From Prevotella sp. (lineage in GTDB: Bacteria; Bacteroidota; Bacteroidia; Bacteroidales; Bacteroidaceae), in the NCBI GenBank assembly GCA_022511065.1, contig JAFLSG010000003.1:1-64000 (forward strand): 64,000 nt of DNA. The letters run 5' to 3'. Below, piece by piece: positions 8,486 to 16,833 of the stretch. How positions within the stretch are numbered: position 1 is the stretch's first letter; every line of letters starts with the position of its first letter. Both the position numbers and the translations under genes were made by a program. Below the pieces are notes generated by a model. It ran no database searches and was not told where the DNA came from. It saw nothing but the letters and a program-made list of their open reading frames with translations.

Positions 8486-10147
8486 ATGACGCAAATACCA
8501 AGTTTCAACGCACTCATTCAGCAAAGCGTCATCAATCACTGGAACCAAGACGCACTGACCGACTTCAAGGGACAGACCCTCCAGTTTCACGACGTGGCAC
8601 GCAAGATAGAGAAGTTGCACATTCTCTTTGAGAACAGCGGCATCCAAAAGGGTGACAAGATAGCCCTCTGCGGCAGAAACTCCAGCCAATGGGCGGTGGC
8701 ATTCCTCGCCACGCTGACCTATGGGGCGATTGCCGTACCCATTCTGCATGAGTTCAATGCGGAGCAGATTCATAATATCGTGAATCATTCCGAGGCTCGT
8801 ATCCTTTTCGTGGGTGACCATGTGGTGACGCAGATAGACCCGCAGAAGATGCAGAGACTGGAAGGTATCATCAACAATCCGGACTATTCGCTGATGGTGT
8901 CGCGTACCGACAAACTGACATACGCGCGCGAACATCTCAATGAACTCTACGGCAAGAAATATCCGAAGTATTTCCGCAAGGAGCATGTCAATTACTACAT
9001 TGAGCAAAGTCCCGACGAATTAGCCATCATCAACTACACATCGGGAACCACAGGCTTCTCCAAGGGAGTGATGATTCCCTACCGCGCCCTTTGGTCAAAC
9101 TACGACTTTGCCATGTCTGTGCTTGGCAAAACCATCAATTCCGGCGACCGGGTAATCTCCATGCTTCCGATGGCGCACATGTATGGAATGGCATTTGAAT
9201 TCATCTTCGAGTTCTTGCACGGTTGTCATGTCTATTACTTGAATCGTGTTCCCTCCCCCGCCATCATTGCGCAGGCACTTGCGGAAATCAAGCCGGTCAT
9301 CGTGATTGCCGTGCCACTCATCATCGAGAAAATCATCCGCAAGAAGGTTTTCCCGAAGATTCAGAACAACCGCATGCGCCTCTTGCTCCAGATGCCCGTC
9401 ATCTCCAAGAAGGTACGCCAGATGATATGCCAGGAAGTGCTGAAGGCTTTCGGCGGAAATATGTACGAGGTGATTATCGGCGGAGCAGCCCTCAACCACG
9501 AGGTGGAGCAGTTCCTGAAATTCATAGACTTCCCCTACACGGTGGGTTACGGTGCGACGGAGTGCGCTCCGATTATCTGTTACAGCGACTGGCACACCTT
9601 TGCCCCCGGCTCATGCGGTCGGGCGGTACTCCACATGGAGGTGAAGATAGATTCCCCCGACCCGCAGCACGTACCCGGAGAGATACTTGCCAAAGGACTG
9701 AACGTGATGCTCGGCTACTACAAGAATCCCGAAGCCACGGCAACAACCATCGACAAAGACGGGTGGTATCACACGGGAGACTTGGGAACAATGGATACAG
9801 AAGGCAACGTATTCATCAATGGCCGGTCAAAGAATATGCTGCTCAGTGCCAATGGGCAGAACATATACCCCGAGGAAATAGAGGACAAGCTGAACTCTAT
9901 GGCATTAGTTGCCGAGAGTGTCGTGGTGCAAAGGGATGCCAAACTCGTGGCATTGGTCTATCCCGACTTCGAGGAAGCCAAGAAAACAAAGCTCTCCCTT
10001 GATGACATCAAGAACGTGATGGAACAGAATCGCAACGGACTCAACCAGATACTTCCCGCCTACGAAAAGATAACGGAGATAGAGATTCGGGAAGAAGAAT
10101 TTGAAAAGACACCGAAGAAATCCATTAAGCGGTATCTGTATCAGTAA
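8486..10147 (+). CDS. Long-chain fatty acid-CoA ligase-like AMP-binding protein, copy 2
   Basis: The 553-residue paralogue of the preceding gene has the same motifs in the same places: YTSGTTGFSKGV, VGYGATECAP, GWYHTGDLG and TPKKSIKRYLYQ. The two align over their whole length without large gaps and share long identical blocks (for instance LQFHDVARKIEKLHILFENS, and FLATLTYGA in both), so they come from a tandem duplication. Differences cluster in the middle region that normally shapes the acyl pocket, so substrate divergence is plausible. Same operon, 5-base spacing. Ends at a convergent hairpin. Confidence 0.9.
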   Translation: MTQIPSFNALIQQSVINHWNQDALTDFKGQTLQFHDVARKIEKLHILFENSGIQKGDKIALCGRNSSQWAVAFLATLTYGAIAVPILHEFNAEQIHNIVNHSEARILFVGDHVVTQIDPQKMQRLEGIINNPDYSLMVSRTDKLTYAREHLNELYGKKYPKYFRKEHVNYYIEQSPDELAIINYTSGTTGFSKGVMIPYRALWSNYDFAMSVLGKTINSGDRVISMLPMAHMYGMAFEFIFEFLHGCHVYYLNRVPSPAIIAQALAEIKPVIVIAVPLIIEKIIRKKVFPKIQNNRMRLLLQMPVISKKVRQMICQEVLKAFGGNMYEVIIGGAALNHEVEQFLKFIDFPYTVGYGATECAPIICYSDWHTFAPGSCGRAVLHMEVKIDSPDPQHVPGEILAKGLNVMLGYYKNPEATATTIDKDGWYHTGDLGTMDTEGNVFINGRSKNMLLSANGQNIYPEEIEDKLNSMALVAESVVVQRDAKLVALVYPDFEEAKKTKLSLDDIKNVMEQNRNGLNQILPAYEKITEIEIREEEFEKTPKKSIKRYLYQ

Positions 10148-10173
10148 GCAAAGCGCTGACGCTTGACATATAT

Positions 10174-10219
10174 AATATGGTGTATATACACTTCACTGAG
10201 AGTGTTTATACACCATATT
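10174..10219. terminator. Long inverted repeat between convergent genes
   Basis: A 19-bp stem with one mismatch (AATATGGTGTATATACACT against AGTGTTTATACACCATATT) closes an 8-base loop. The right arm also encodes the last codons of the minus-strand gene, whose stop is at 10206-10208. It probably works as a terminator or RNA-end stabiliser for both converging transcripts, though there is no long T-run. Confidence 0.6.
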
Positions 10220-11369
10220 TATAATAATACCAATAGGTCTTGCCATACATCTTCGCCACCTTCCCTTTGCGTTCCGCCTCATCGGGATAGGCTTGTTCCA
10301 ACTCCAAGAGATTCTCGTAGTTCTCATCCATCACAGCATCGTGGTAAACAAGAACAGGATTCGAGCGCAGATGCGTGTAAAGTATCAGTGCCTCGCGATA
10401 GTTTCTCGGCAGATGTTCATCCACCTCATAATAGTTTCCAATCTCTTGGGCGAACTGATCAAGCTGACGATCCAGCAGATAACCACAGAGCAGATAGTCT
10501 GCCACGGCACTTGCAGACTTGTCGGGAAGGGAGTCACGCTCAAGCACCAGTTCCACATAGCGCATCGGTTTCATCCGATTGGCAGGGCGCGCACCGAGGA
10601 AACGATAGAGGCTATCGGCGGGATATATCAGAAACTCCGACGAGCCATCAGTTGGAAGCATCCCACGACTTCCCACTGCCATCGGATAATTGAAAAGGCA
10701 TTCACCCAGACTATCCTTGCGGGCCAAGGCATACATGCGCAGCATTTGCAGATTGCCGTCGGTCTCCAACGACTTCATGCCCACACGCAATGCCCCGTCA
10801 AAATTGTCATTCTCCAACAGGTTCTCCGCCTGGGCACGATAGTGGAACACGGCATTGGTATTACCTATCCCTGCCACACCCATCATCAATAGCGACATTG
10901 TGAGCATATTCACCCACATGGGGCGCGACAGCAGATGAAAACTGCGGTCATCCTCTACGGTCTGAATACGCCGTGCCACCATGACCAAGCCTCCCCAAAC
11001 GATAAGCACCACCACAGGAATCCACCAACGGAAGGCTATTCCCCATTCTGGCGTGAAGCTCTGGCTAAGGTCACTCAACAGGGCAAGCATCAGCATAGAT
11101 GGGAGATAAGTCAGCGTATGGAACCGCTTGCGCAGACCCGTCAAGGCACAGACCGCCAACTGAAGCAGCACAAGCACCGCCGTGATGAGTACCGCGCCTA
11201 ACAAGCGTCCATAACTGGTAAGTCCGTTGCTCAGCACATGCTGGGCTACTGCCATCACATCACCTTGGAAGAAATAGAGCCAGGCAAACGAGAACAGCAC
11301 AAAAACAACGGCACACATCACCCGAAGGGTAATGGTGCCTTTGTTCTTGACTGGATGATTATAATTCAT
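10206..11369 (-). CDS. Multi-pass membrane protein, DUF6057-like
   Basis: The 387-residue protein has five predicted membrane helices in the N-terminal half (about 16-36, 55-80, 85-105, 110-130, 150-165) and a soluble C-terminal half with helical-repeat character (AENLLENDNFDGALRVGMKSLE). It ends in the aromatic tail YGKTYWYYYKYGV. It resembles the Bacteroidetes family I know as DUF6057; that assignment is from memory. No catalytic motif is seen. It lies 1 base downstream of glgB on the same strand, so the two are co-transcribed, but no role in glycogen metabolism can be inferred from that alone. Confidence 0.65.
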   Translation of the reverse strand: MNYNHPVKNKGTITLRVMCAVVFVLFSFAWLYFFQGDVMAVAQHVLSNGLTSYGRLLGAVLITAVLVLLQLAVCALTGLRKRFHTLTYLPSMLMLALLSDLSQSFTPEWGIAFRWWIPVVVLIVWGGLVMVARRIQTVEDDRSFHLLSRPMWVNMLTMSLLMMGVAGIGNTNAVFHYRAQAENLLENDNFDGALRVGMKSLETDGNLQMLRMYALARKDSLGECLFNYPMAVGSRGMLPTDGSSEFLIYPADSLYRFLGARPANRMKPMRYVELVLERDSLPDKSASAVADYLLCGYLLDRQLDQFAQEIGNYYEVDEHLPRNYREALILYTHLRSNPVLVYHDAVMDENYENLLELEQAYPDEAERKGKVAKMYGKTYWYYYKYGV

Positions 11370-11370
11370 G

Positions 11371-13443
11371 CTATGCCTTTTTCAAAACCACGGCGGAACG
11401 CGCCGGAATATAAAGTTTCAGCCATTCCTTATGGTCTTCCACATAAAGTGGGTCATAGTTGGTGAAATGTGTCACCGTATCGTCGGCAAATCCATTGCCT
11501 CCGAAATCCTTCGAGTCGGTGTTGAGCACTACCTCGTATGAACCTGTCGGCACAAGGAAACCATAATCCGTATAGGAGCGCGTTGGCGAGAAATTGAATA
11601 CGAAGACGAGGTCGCCACGCATGAAGCAGAGCACCTGATCGCCATCGTCATGCCAAATCTCAACCACCGGCTTATCCTGGAAATTCCTTACGCTCTTGAT
11701 AATCTTCAGCATCTCGCGGTCAAAGTCGCCGAGCCAATGATAGCAAAGTTCCTTGTTATCCACAAGATTCCACTGACGGCGCGCATATTTATGTGACCAT
11801 CCGTTTCCTTCCCGCGGGAAATCAATCCATTCGGGATGACCGAACTCATTGCCCATGAAGTTCAGGTAACCACCATTCATGGCAGCGGCAGTAACCAAAC
11901 GAATCATCTTATGCAGGGCAATGCCGCGCGTAGCGATGTCATTCTCATCACCTTTCTTAAAGTGCCAATACATATCGGCATCAATCAGACGGAAGATGAT
12001 GGTCTTGTCGCCAACGAGTGCCTGGTCGTGACTCTCACAATAGGAGATGGTCTTCTCGTCGGGGCGACGGTTCTTCACTTCCCAGAAGATGGAGCAAACA
12101 TTGATATCCTCGTCGCGCACTTCCTTGATGGTCTTAATCCAATAATCGGGGATGTTCATCGCCATGCGGTAATCAAAACCATAACCGCCATCCTCAAACT
12201 TCGCGGCAAGCCCCGGCATGCCCGAAACTTCCTCAGCAATGGTAAAGGCATTCGGATTCACCTCGTGGATGAGTTTGTTGGCAAGCGTGAGATAGCAGAT
12301 GGCGTTGTCATCCTCATGACCGTTGAAATAGTCAGCGTACCCCGTGAACGCCTCACCAAGTCCGTGGCTATAATAGAGCATTGAGGTCACGCCATCAAAG
12401 CGGAAACCATCAAAATGGAACTCTTCTAACCAATACTTACAATTCGAGAGCAAGAAATGAAGCACCTCGTCCTTGCCATAGTCAAAGCAGAGCGAATCCC
12501 AAGCGGGATGCTCGTGACGCCCACCGGGATAGAAGAACTGATTCGGGTCGCCAGCGAGATTACCAAGACCCTCCACCTCGTTCTTCACCGCATGGGAATG
12601 CACGATGTCCATAATGACAGCCACACCATTCTTATGCGCCTCGTCAATGAGTGCCTTCAATTCCTCCGGCGTACCGAAACGGCTCGAAGGAGCAAAGAAC
12701 GAACTGACATGATAGCCGAAGGAACCATAATAGGGATGCTCCTGTATCGCCATCACCTGAATGCAGTTGTAACCCGCCTTCACCACGCGCGGGAGCACAT
12801 TGTCCTTGAATTCCGTATAGGTGCCAACCTTCTCAGCATCCTGTCCCATACCCACGTGGCACTCATAGATGAATAGCGGATTCCGCTTGGGCTTGAAAGT
12901 CTTTTTCTTGAATTCGTATTGCTGCTCGGGATTCCACACTTGGGCGGAGAAGATTTTGGTTTCTTCATCCTGCACCACGCGACGACACCATGCGGGAATG
13001 CGCTCACCCTCGCCACCATTCCACTTTACCTTCATCTTATAGAGGTCGCCATGCTTGAGTGCCTTCTCGGGCAATTTCAATTCCCAGTTGCCCGTTCCCT
13101 GAATGCGCTTGGCACGATACTTTTCGTCTTCTTGCCAGTTGTTGAAGTCACCAATCAGGTAGATGTCGGTGGCATTGGGTGCCCACTCACGGAATACCCA
13201 ACCCTTTGCGAGTTTGTGCAGACCAAAGTAGAGATAACCCGTGGCAAAGTCAGAAAGTGACTTCTTGCCGTTCTGGGTCAGTTGGTTAAGTTTCCACAAA
13301 ACATGGTCGTGTCGCCCACGGATGGCATCCTCATACGGCTCGAGCCAAGTGTCATTCTTCACCAGACCGATATGCTTGGGAGCAGCCTGTGCGATGGTTT
13401 TCTTTGCCGCAGGCTTTGCGGCAGTTGTCTTCTTTGTTGCCAT
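11371..13443 (-). CDS. glgB: 1,4-alpha-glucan (glycogen) branching enzyme
   Basis: The 690-residue GH13 enzyme moves alpha-1,4 glucan segments to make alpha-1,6 branches in the cytoplasm. Order: an Ala/Lys-rich N-terminal extension (about 1-25), a CBM48-like domain (VFREWAPNATDIYLIGDFNNW), the catalytic barrel with VIMDIVHSH, FDGFRFDGVTSMLYYSHG (nucleophile Asp), FTIAEEVSGMPG (acid/base Glu) and YCESHDQALVG, and a C-terminal beta domain. The motifs resemble the eukaryote-like GH13_8 branching enzymes rather than E. coli GlgB. Its neighbours are a YhcH-type sugar protein, 1 base upstream, and a membrane protein, 1 base downstream. Confidence 0.93.
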   Translation of the reverse strand: MATKKTTAAKPAAKKTIAQAAPKHIGLVKNDTWLEPYEDAIRGRHDHVLWKLNQLTQNGKKSLSDFATGYLYFGLHKLAKGWVFREWAPNATDIYLIGDFNNWQEDEKYRAKRIQGTGNWELKLPEKALKHGDLYKMKVKWNGGEGERIPAWCRRVVQDEETKIFSAQVWNPEQQYEFKKKTFKPKRNPLFIYECHVGMGQDAEKVGTYTEFKDNVLPRVVKAGYNCIQVMAIQEHPYYGSFGYHVSSFFAPSSRFGTPEELKALIDEAHKNGVAVIMDIVHSHAVKNEVEGLGNLAGDPNQFFYPGGRHEHPAWDSLCFDYGKDEVLHFLLSNCKYWLEEFHFDGFRFDGVTSMLYYSHGLGEAFTGYADYFNGHEDDNAICYLTLANKLIHEVNPNAFTIAEEVSGMPGLAAKFEDGGYGFDYRMAMNIPDYWIKTIKEVRDEDINVCSIFWEVKNRRPDEKTISYCESHDQALVGDKTIIFRLIDADMYWHFKKGDENDIATRGIALHKMIRLVTAAAMNGGYLNFMGNEFGHPEWIDFPREGNGWSHKYARRQWNLVDNKELCYHWLGDFDREMLKIIKSVRNFQDKPVVEIWHDDGDQVLCFMRGDLVFVFNFSPTRSYTDYGFLVPTGSYEVVLNTDSKDFGGNGFADDTVTHFTNYDPLYVEDHKEWLKLYIPARSAVVLKKA

Positions 13444-13444
13444 A

Positions 13445-13894
13445 TCAGAGTACCTTTATCTTGAAAATAGCCTTTTTGATTTCCGGCTCGGTAGCAATGC
13501 AGGGAGCATGGCCATCCTGCGGGAAGAATATTGCCATCTGGCCCGGCTTCAGCGTCACGTATGTCTGCGCCATCGTGTCGCCATATTTCGTAATGTCCTT
13601 CTCTGCGTTGTACTCGAAGGCCGGCAGATCGTCTATCGGGGTATATCCGAAGGTCTCTTCGCACGAGAGCGGAATCTGAATGTCAATCATGTCGATGTGA
13701 GTCTCCAATACAGCGGCCTCTTTGCCCCTACCCTTGGCAGTAGTGATGTTCACAAAGAGATCCTTGTCCTTGATGGGATGTTTTCCAGCCTCAAGTGTGT
13801 TCAGGTCGTTCTTCTCCAAAAATGCCACTACATCAGCGAACAACGGGTTCAGCGATGCGTACTTGCTAAGATTTTCAAGTTTGTCGATTACCAT
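13445..13894 (-). CDS. YhcH/YjgK/YiaL family protein (DUF386)
   Basis: The 149-residue protein has the family pattern: ETHIDMIDIQIPLSCEE, GQMAIFFPQDGHAPCI and a C-terminal AIFKIKVL. Family members are cupin-like cytoplasmic proteins associated with sugar catabolism; some are called beta-galactosidase subunit beta or sugar anomerases. The conserved His and Glu residues for metal binding are present. Here it is one base upstream of glgB, fitting a carbohydrate-storage or sugar role. The exact activity is not known. Confidence 0.88.
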   Translation of the reverse strand: MVIDKLENLSKYASLNPLFADVVAFLEKNDLNTLEAGKHPIKDKDLFVNITTAKGRGKEAAVLETHIDMIDIQIPLSCEETFGYTPIDDLPAFEYNAEKDITKYGDTMAQTYVTLKPGQMAIFFPQDGHAPCIATEPEIKKAIFKIKVL

Positions 13895-13919
13895 AATGAT
13901 TATATTTTTAAGTTGTTTA

Positions 13920-15032
13920 TTAGTCTAACTGACGGTGCCCGCGGGTGTATATACCTTGCGCCGTGACCTTGCCATTGCGGTCTTTCTCCACGAATCTGCC
14001 GTCACGCACATCGTCGCGGTAAGTGCCCTCAAAGCGATTGCCGTCCTTGTCTTCCTCGATGGCTGCCCCGTTGCGCTTTCCGTTCTCGAAGATGCCTTTG
14101 AACTTCGAACCGTCGGCGTAGCGGACGATGCACTCACCATGCGGCTGCCCCGCCTTAAACTGACCATCCAGGATTTCACCGTTCTTCTTCGTCAGTTTGC
14201 CCTTACCGTCTTGCTTGTCAGCCTTCCACAGCCCGACATATACATCACCATTCTTCCAGGTGAACGTACCCTGCCCGTGCTTGTCGCCATTCAGAAACTG
14301 ACCCGAATACTTGTCGCCGTTGGCATACTTGAAGATGCCCGAGCCGGTGCGAAGACCACCCTGATAGTCGCCCTCATAGACATCGCCATTCTTGAACTTA
14401 TAGATGCCTCGCCCGCTCATCTCGTCATTCACCCACGAACCGATATAGCGGTCGCCATCGGCATAGCGAAACTCACCGCGGCCAGAGCGCACATTGTCAC
14501 GCCAATCACCGTCGTAGGTAGAGCCGTCACCCCAGTCAAAGAATCCCTTGCCGTGCTTCTTGTCGTTCAGCCAGTCGCCTCGATAGAACGCACCGCTTGC
14601 AAAGGTATAGACACCCTTGCCGGAACGCTTATCCTGTCGCCACTCACCATCGTAAGTGTCGCCGTTGAAATAGTACATCACGCCGTGCCCATGCTGAAAG
14701 TCGCGAAACCAGAGGCCCTCATAGCGGTTGTTGTTCGAGAAGTAGTAAGTACCTTTACCATGCTGCTGGTCCTGAAACCACTCGCCCTCATACTTCTCCC
14801 CGTCAAAGAAGGTGTAGATACCATAGCCGTGGCGCTTGCCCTTACTGTACTCACCTTCATACACGTTGCCGTTCTTGTAAGTCACTCTGCCCTTTCCGTT
14901 GGGCTTCCCGAGCACCATCTCGCCCTGATACTGCCCACCGTCTTTCGTGGTAGCCGAGCCGAGTGTCACCTTTTGTGCGCCCGCCGTAAGCGGGAGCGCC
15001 ATCATCATGATGGATAGAATATAATGCTTCAA
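13920..15032 (-). CDS. Secreted MORN-repeat protein
   Basis: The 370-residue protein has a signal peptide (cleavage after LTAGA, leaving Gln) and about 14 MORN repeats of 23 residues, each with a YxG(E/D)(W/Y) core and a GxG in the middle (for example VYEGEYSKGKRHGYGIYTF). MORN repeats form elongated beta scaffolds that bind lipids or proteins. It is probably periplasmic or surface-exposed. The start is TTG at 15030-15032: the full signal peptide (MKHYILSIMMMALPL) needs it, and it is 28 bases downstream of a -7 box (15060-15067). An ATG start 8 codons later would shorten the signal peptide. No partner gene is evident. Confidence 0.85.
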   Translation of the reverse strand: MKHYILSIMMMALPLTAGAQKVTLGSATTKDGGQYQGEMVLGKPNGKGRVTYKNGNVYEGEYSKGKRHGYGIYTFFDGEKYEGEWFQDQQHGKGTYYFSNNNRYEGLWFRDFQHGHGVMYYFNGDTYDGEWRQDKRSGKGVYTFASGAFYRGDWLNDKKHGKGFFDWGDGSTYDGDWRDNVRSGRGEFRYADGDRYIGSWVNDEMSGRGIYKFKNGDVYEGDYQGGLRTGSGIFKYANGDKYSGQFLNGDKHGQGTFTWKNGDVYVGLWKADKQDGKGKLTKKNGEILDGQFKAGQPHGECIVRYADGSKFKGIFENGKRNGAAIEEDKDGNRFEGTYRDDVRDGRFVEKDRNGKVTAQGIYTRGHRQLD

Positions 15033-15059
15033 AACTATTTACCGAATTTAATTACTCTG

Positions 15060-15067
15060 CAAATTTA
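15060..15067 (-). promoter_or_regulatory. -7 box TAAATTTG for the MORN-repeat gene
   Basis: Minus-strand TAnnTTTG match, 28 bases upstream of the TTG start at 15032. A second match (TAGTTTTG at 15030-15037) overlaps the start codon itself and is probably fortuitous. Confidence 0.65.
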
Positions 15068-15131
15068 CGGAATATTTCCGATGTTACCAAATTTAATGTA
15101 CGAATATTAACTTTTATTTCCGAATTATTCT

Positions 15132-15139
15132 TACCTTTG
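15132..15139 (+). promoter_or_regulatory. -7 box TACCTTTG for kdsB, nearly leaderless
   Basis: Exact TAnnTTTG match ending only 8 bases before the kdsB ATG at 15148, so the expected 5' leader is only a few bases. Confidence 0.7.
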
Positions 15140-15147
15140 TCGGCGTT

Positions 15148-15891
15148 ATGAAGTTTACAGGTATCATCCCCGCCCGCCATGCCTCTACCCGTTTCCCGGG
15201 TAAGCCGCTCGCCATGCTGGGCGGAAAGCCCGTGATTCAGCGGGTATATGAACAAGTGGCGGCTGTGCTCGGCGAGACTTACGTGGCCACCGACGACGAG
15301 CGCATCTTTCAGGCCGTTGAGCGCTTCGGCGGAAAAGCCGTCATGACCAGTCCTAACCATAGGAGCGGCACTGACCGCATCGCTGAGGCGGTTGAGCAGA
15401 TTCAGACGGATGCCGACGTGATTGTCAATGTGCAGGGCGACGAGCCTTTCATTCGCAAGTCGCAGATTGAGACGCTCTGCGGACTTTTCGAGGACGACGG
15501 CACGCAGATAGGCACCATCGGCAAGCCCTTCGATACGCTCGAGGCGCTTGAGAATCCCAATTCCCCGAAAATCGTCCTCGATTGCCGCGGCTACGCGATG
15601 TATTTCAGCCGTAGCGTGATTCCTTTCATCCGCGACGGGCGGCGCGAGGATTGGCTCGGGCAGTATCCTTTCCTCAAGCATCTCGGCATCTATGCCTATC
15701 GGTGCGATGTGCTTCGCGAGATTACCCGCTTGCCCCAGAGCAGCCTTGAAAAGGCGGAGAGTCTTGAGCAACTCCGTTGGCTTCAGAACGGCTATCGCAT
15801 CAAGGTGGGACTTACCGATGTGGAAACGGTTGGCATTGACACCCCCGAGGATTTGGAGCGGGCAGAGCAGTTCTTGAAAGAGCATGAATAA
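15148..15891 (+). CDS. kdsB: 3-deoxy-manno-octulosonate cytidylyltransferase (CMP-Kdo synthetase)
   Basis: The 247-residue enzyme couples Kdo to CTP to give CMP-Kdo for lipopolysaccharide inner core synthesis in the cytoplasm. Motifs: IIPARHASTRFPGKPLAMLGGKP (nucleotide loop), YVATDDERI, TSPNHRSGTDRIAEA, VNVQGDEPFI and the C-terminal VETVGIDTPEDLERAE. Length is normal for KdsB. The start is fixed by homology to MKFTGIIPAR, although the promoter leaves almost no leader. Monocistronic, divergent from the MORN gene. Confidence 0.95.
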   Translation: MKFTGIIPARHASTRFPGKPLAMLGGKPVIQRVYEQVAAVLGETYVATDDERIFQAVERFGGKAVMTSPNHRSGTDRIAEAVEQIQTDADVIVNVQGDEPFIRKSQIETLCGLFEDDGTQIGTIGKPFDTLEALENPNSPKIVLDCRGYAMYFSRSVIPFIRDGRREDWLGQYPFLKHLGIYAYRCDVLREITRLPQSSLEKAESLEQLRWLQNGYRIKVGLTDVETVGIDTPEDLERAEQFLKEHE

Positions 15892-15947
15892 TGCCGCTCT
15901 AAAAGGCTGACACCCTTGTAATTATCAGAAGATATTAGCAGGGCCTC

Positions 15948-16052
15948 ATAAACAGGTATCTTATACAAATAAACAGGCATCTTATACAAATAAACAGGCA
16001 TCTTGTTCGAATAACCAGCATAGTTGTTCAGACAAGATGCCTTTATAGTGAG
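15948..16052. repeat. 21-bp tandem repeat island, about five units
   Basis: Three near-identical units begin ATAAACAGG(C/T)ATCTT at 15948, 15969 and 15990, each exactly 21 bp. Two more divergent units follow at 16011 and 16032. The array fills the gap between the convergent kdsB and DnaJ-like genes. Part of the unit (CATCTTGTTC) recurs at 41109-41118. No gene is seen in it. Confidence 0.8.
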
Positions 16053-16058
16053 AGCATC

Positions 16059-16724
16059 CTACGCTCCCCTCATTTGTTTCAACAAATCCTTCTGCCGCTC
16101 TGACAGATTCGTAGGCAATTTCACCTGATACGTGACAATCAAGTCGCCAAACGTGCCATCACCACGATTGCTTCCCTTACCACGAAGGCGAACCTTCGTG
16201 CCGGGCTGCGTCTCGGGCTTCACCTTCATCTTTATCTTCTGCCCGTCGGAAAGCATAATCATCACCTCGCCGCCAAGCATCGCCGTGTAGAGGTCTATCG
16301 TCACATCAGCGTTCACCTCGCCCGAACTCGTGCGCGGCTGAAAGCCGCCGAATCCGCCCCCTTGCCGCCCTTTCCTACCAAAGAGGTCTTCAAAGAACGA
16401 CGAGAAGCCACCGCCACCAGAGAAGTTACTGAAGTCAAAGCCACCAAATGGATTGCCTCCGCCACCCTGACCGCCGCCAAAGCCACCGAAGGCATCAGCC
16501 TGCCGCCACTGCTCTCCATACTGGTCATATTTCTTCCGCTTCTCAGGGTCGCCAATCACATCGTATGCCTCCGTAAGCGCCTGAAACTTCGCCTTGGCTT
16601 TCGGGTCATCGGGATGCAAATCAGGATGAAACTGCTTGGCGCGCTTCAAGTATGCTTTTTTCACGTCTTTTTGCGGGATATTCTTGTCCACGCCCAGAAT
16701 TTTGTAATAATCTATGAATGCCAT
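16059..16724 (-). CDS. Short DnaJ-like (CbpA-type) co-chaperone
   Basis: The 221-residue protein has a J domain (1-70, with the FHPDLHP loop holding His-Pro-Asp, which stimulates DnaK ATPase), a Gly/Phe-rich linker (about 78-125) and then only one C-terminal beta domain resembling DnaJ CTD II ([29 protein letters not shown]). There is no zinc-finger region and CTD I, the main substrate-binding domain, is missing; CbpA proteins are usually about 300 residues. It probably acts on DnaK in the cytoplasm with a narrow client range. A sigma-54-like promoter and an unusual strong Shine-Dalgarno site precede it. Confidence 0.88.
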   Translation of the reverse strand: MAFIDYYKILGVDKNIPQKDVKKAYLKRAKQFHPDLHPDDPKAKAKFQALTEAYDVIGDPEKRKKYDQYGEQWRQADAFGGFGGGQGGGGNPFGGFDFSNFSGGGGFSSFFEDLFGRKGRQGGGFGGFQPRTSSGEVNADVTIDLYTAMLGGEVMIMLSDGQKIKMKVKPETQPGTKVRLRGKGSNRGDGTFGDLIVTYQVKLPTNLSERQKDLLKQMRGA

Positions 16725-16732
16725 GATATAAT

Positions 16733-16739
16733 CCTCCTT
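16733..16739 (-). promoter_or_regulatory. Perfect Shine-Dalgarno AAGGAGG before the DnaJ-like gene
   Basis: On the minus strand AAGGAGG lies 8 bases before the ATG at 16724. Bacteroidetes rarely use such sites because their ribosomes mask the anti-SD sequence, and I noticed no comparable site before the other genes in this window. Confidence 0.7.
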
Positions 16740-16772
16740 ATCCTTTTTAACATATTAACTGAATAAATAATC

Positions 16773-16790
16773 AGCAAAAAGTGTGCCGAA
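16773..16790 (-). promoter_or_regulatory. Sigma-54-like promoter for the DnaJ-like gene
   Basis: The minus strand reads CGGCACACTTTTTGCT, matching the -24/-12 consensus TGGCACGnnnnTTGCW at all but two positions. The GG and GC dinucleotides are exactly 10 bases apart. No TAnnTTTG box was found between it and the start at 16724. Confidence 0.6.
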
Positions 16791-16806
16791 TCTCGAATAT
16801 TTCCTG

Positions 16807-16814
16807 TAACTTTG
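16807..16814 (+). promoter_or_regulatory. -7 box TAACTTTG for the 5'-nucleotidase gene
   Basis: Exact TAnnTTTG match 19 bases upstream of the ATG at 16834, divergent from the sigma-54-like site. Confidence 0.75.
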
Positions 16815-16833
16815 CGCAAAAATTAAAAAAGAA

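Noticed and set aside
13935..15017. A 360-codon open frame antisense to the MORN-repeat gene
   Set aside because: It mirrors the repeat codons of the MORN gene and has repetitive, low-complexity composition with no motif; the MORN reading has a signal peptide, promoter and 14 regular repeats.
15030..15037. TAGTTTTG as the promoter of the MORN gene
   Set aside because: It overlaps the TTG start; the box at 15060-15067 has the normal distance and preserves the full signal peptide.
15052..15885. A 277-codon open frame antisense to kdsB
   Set aside because: It lies opposite a clear kdsB gene, shows no family motif, and would cross the divergent promoters.
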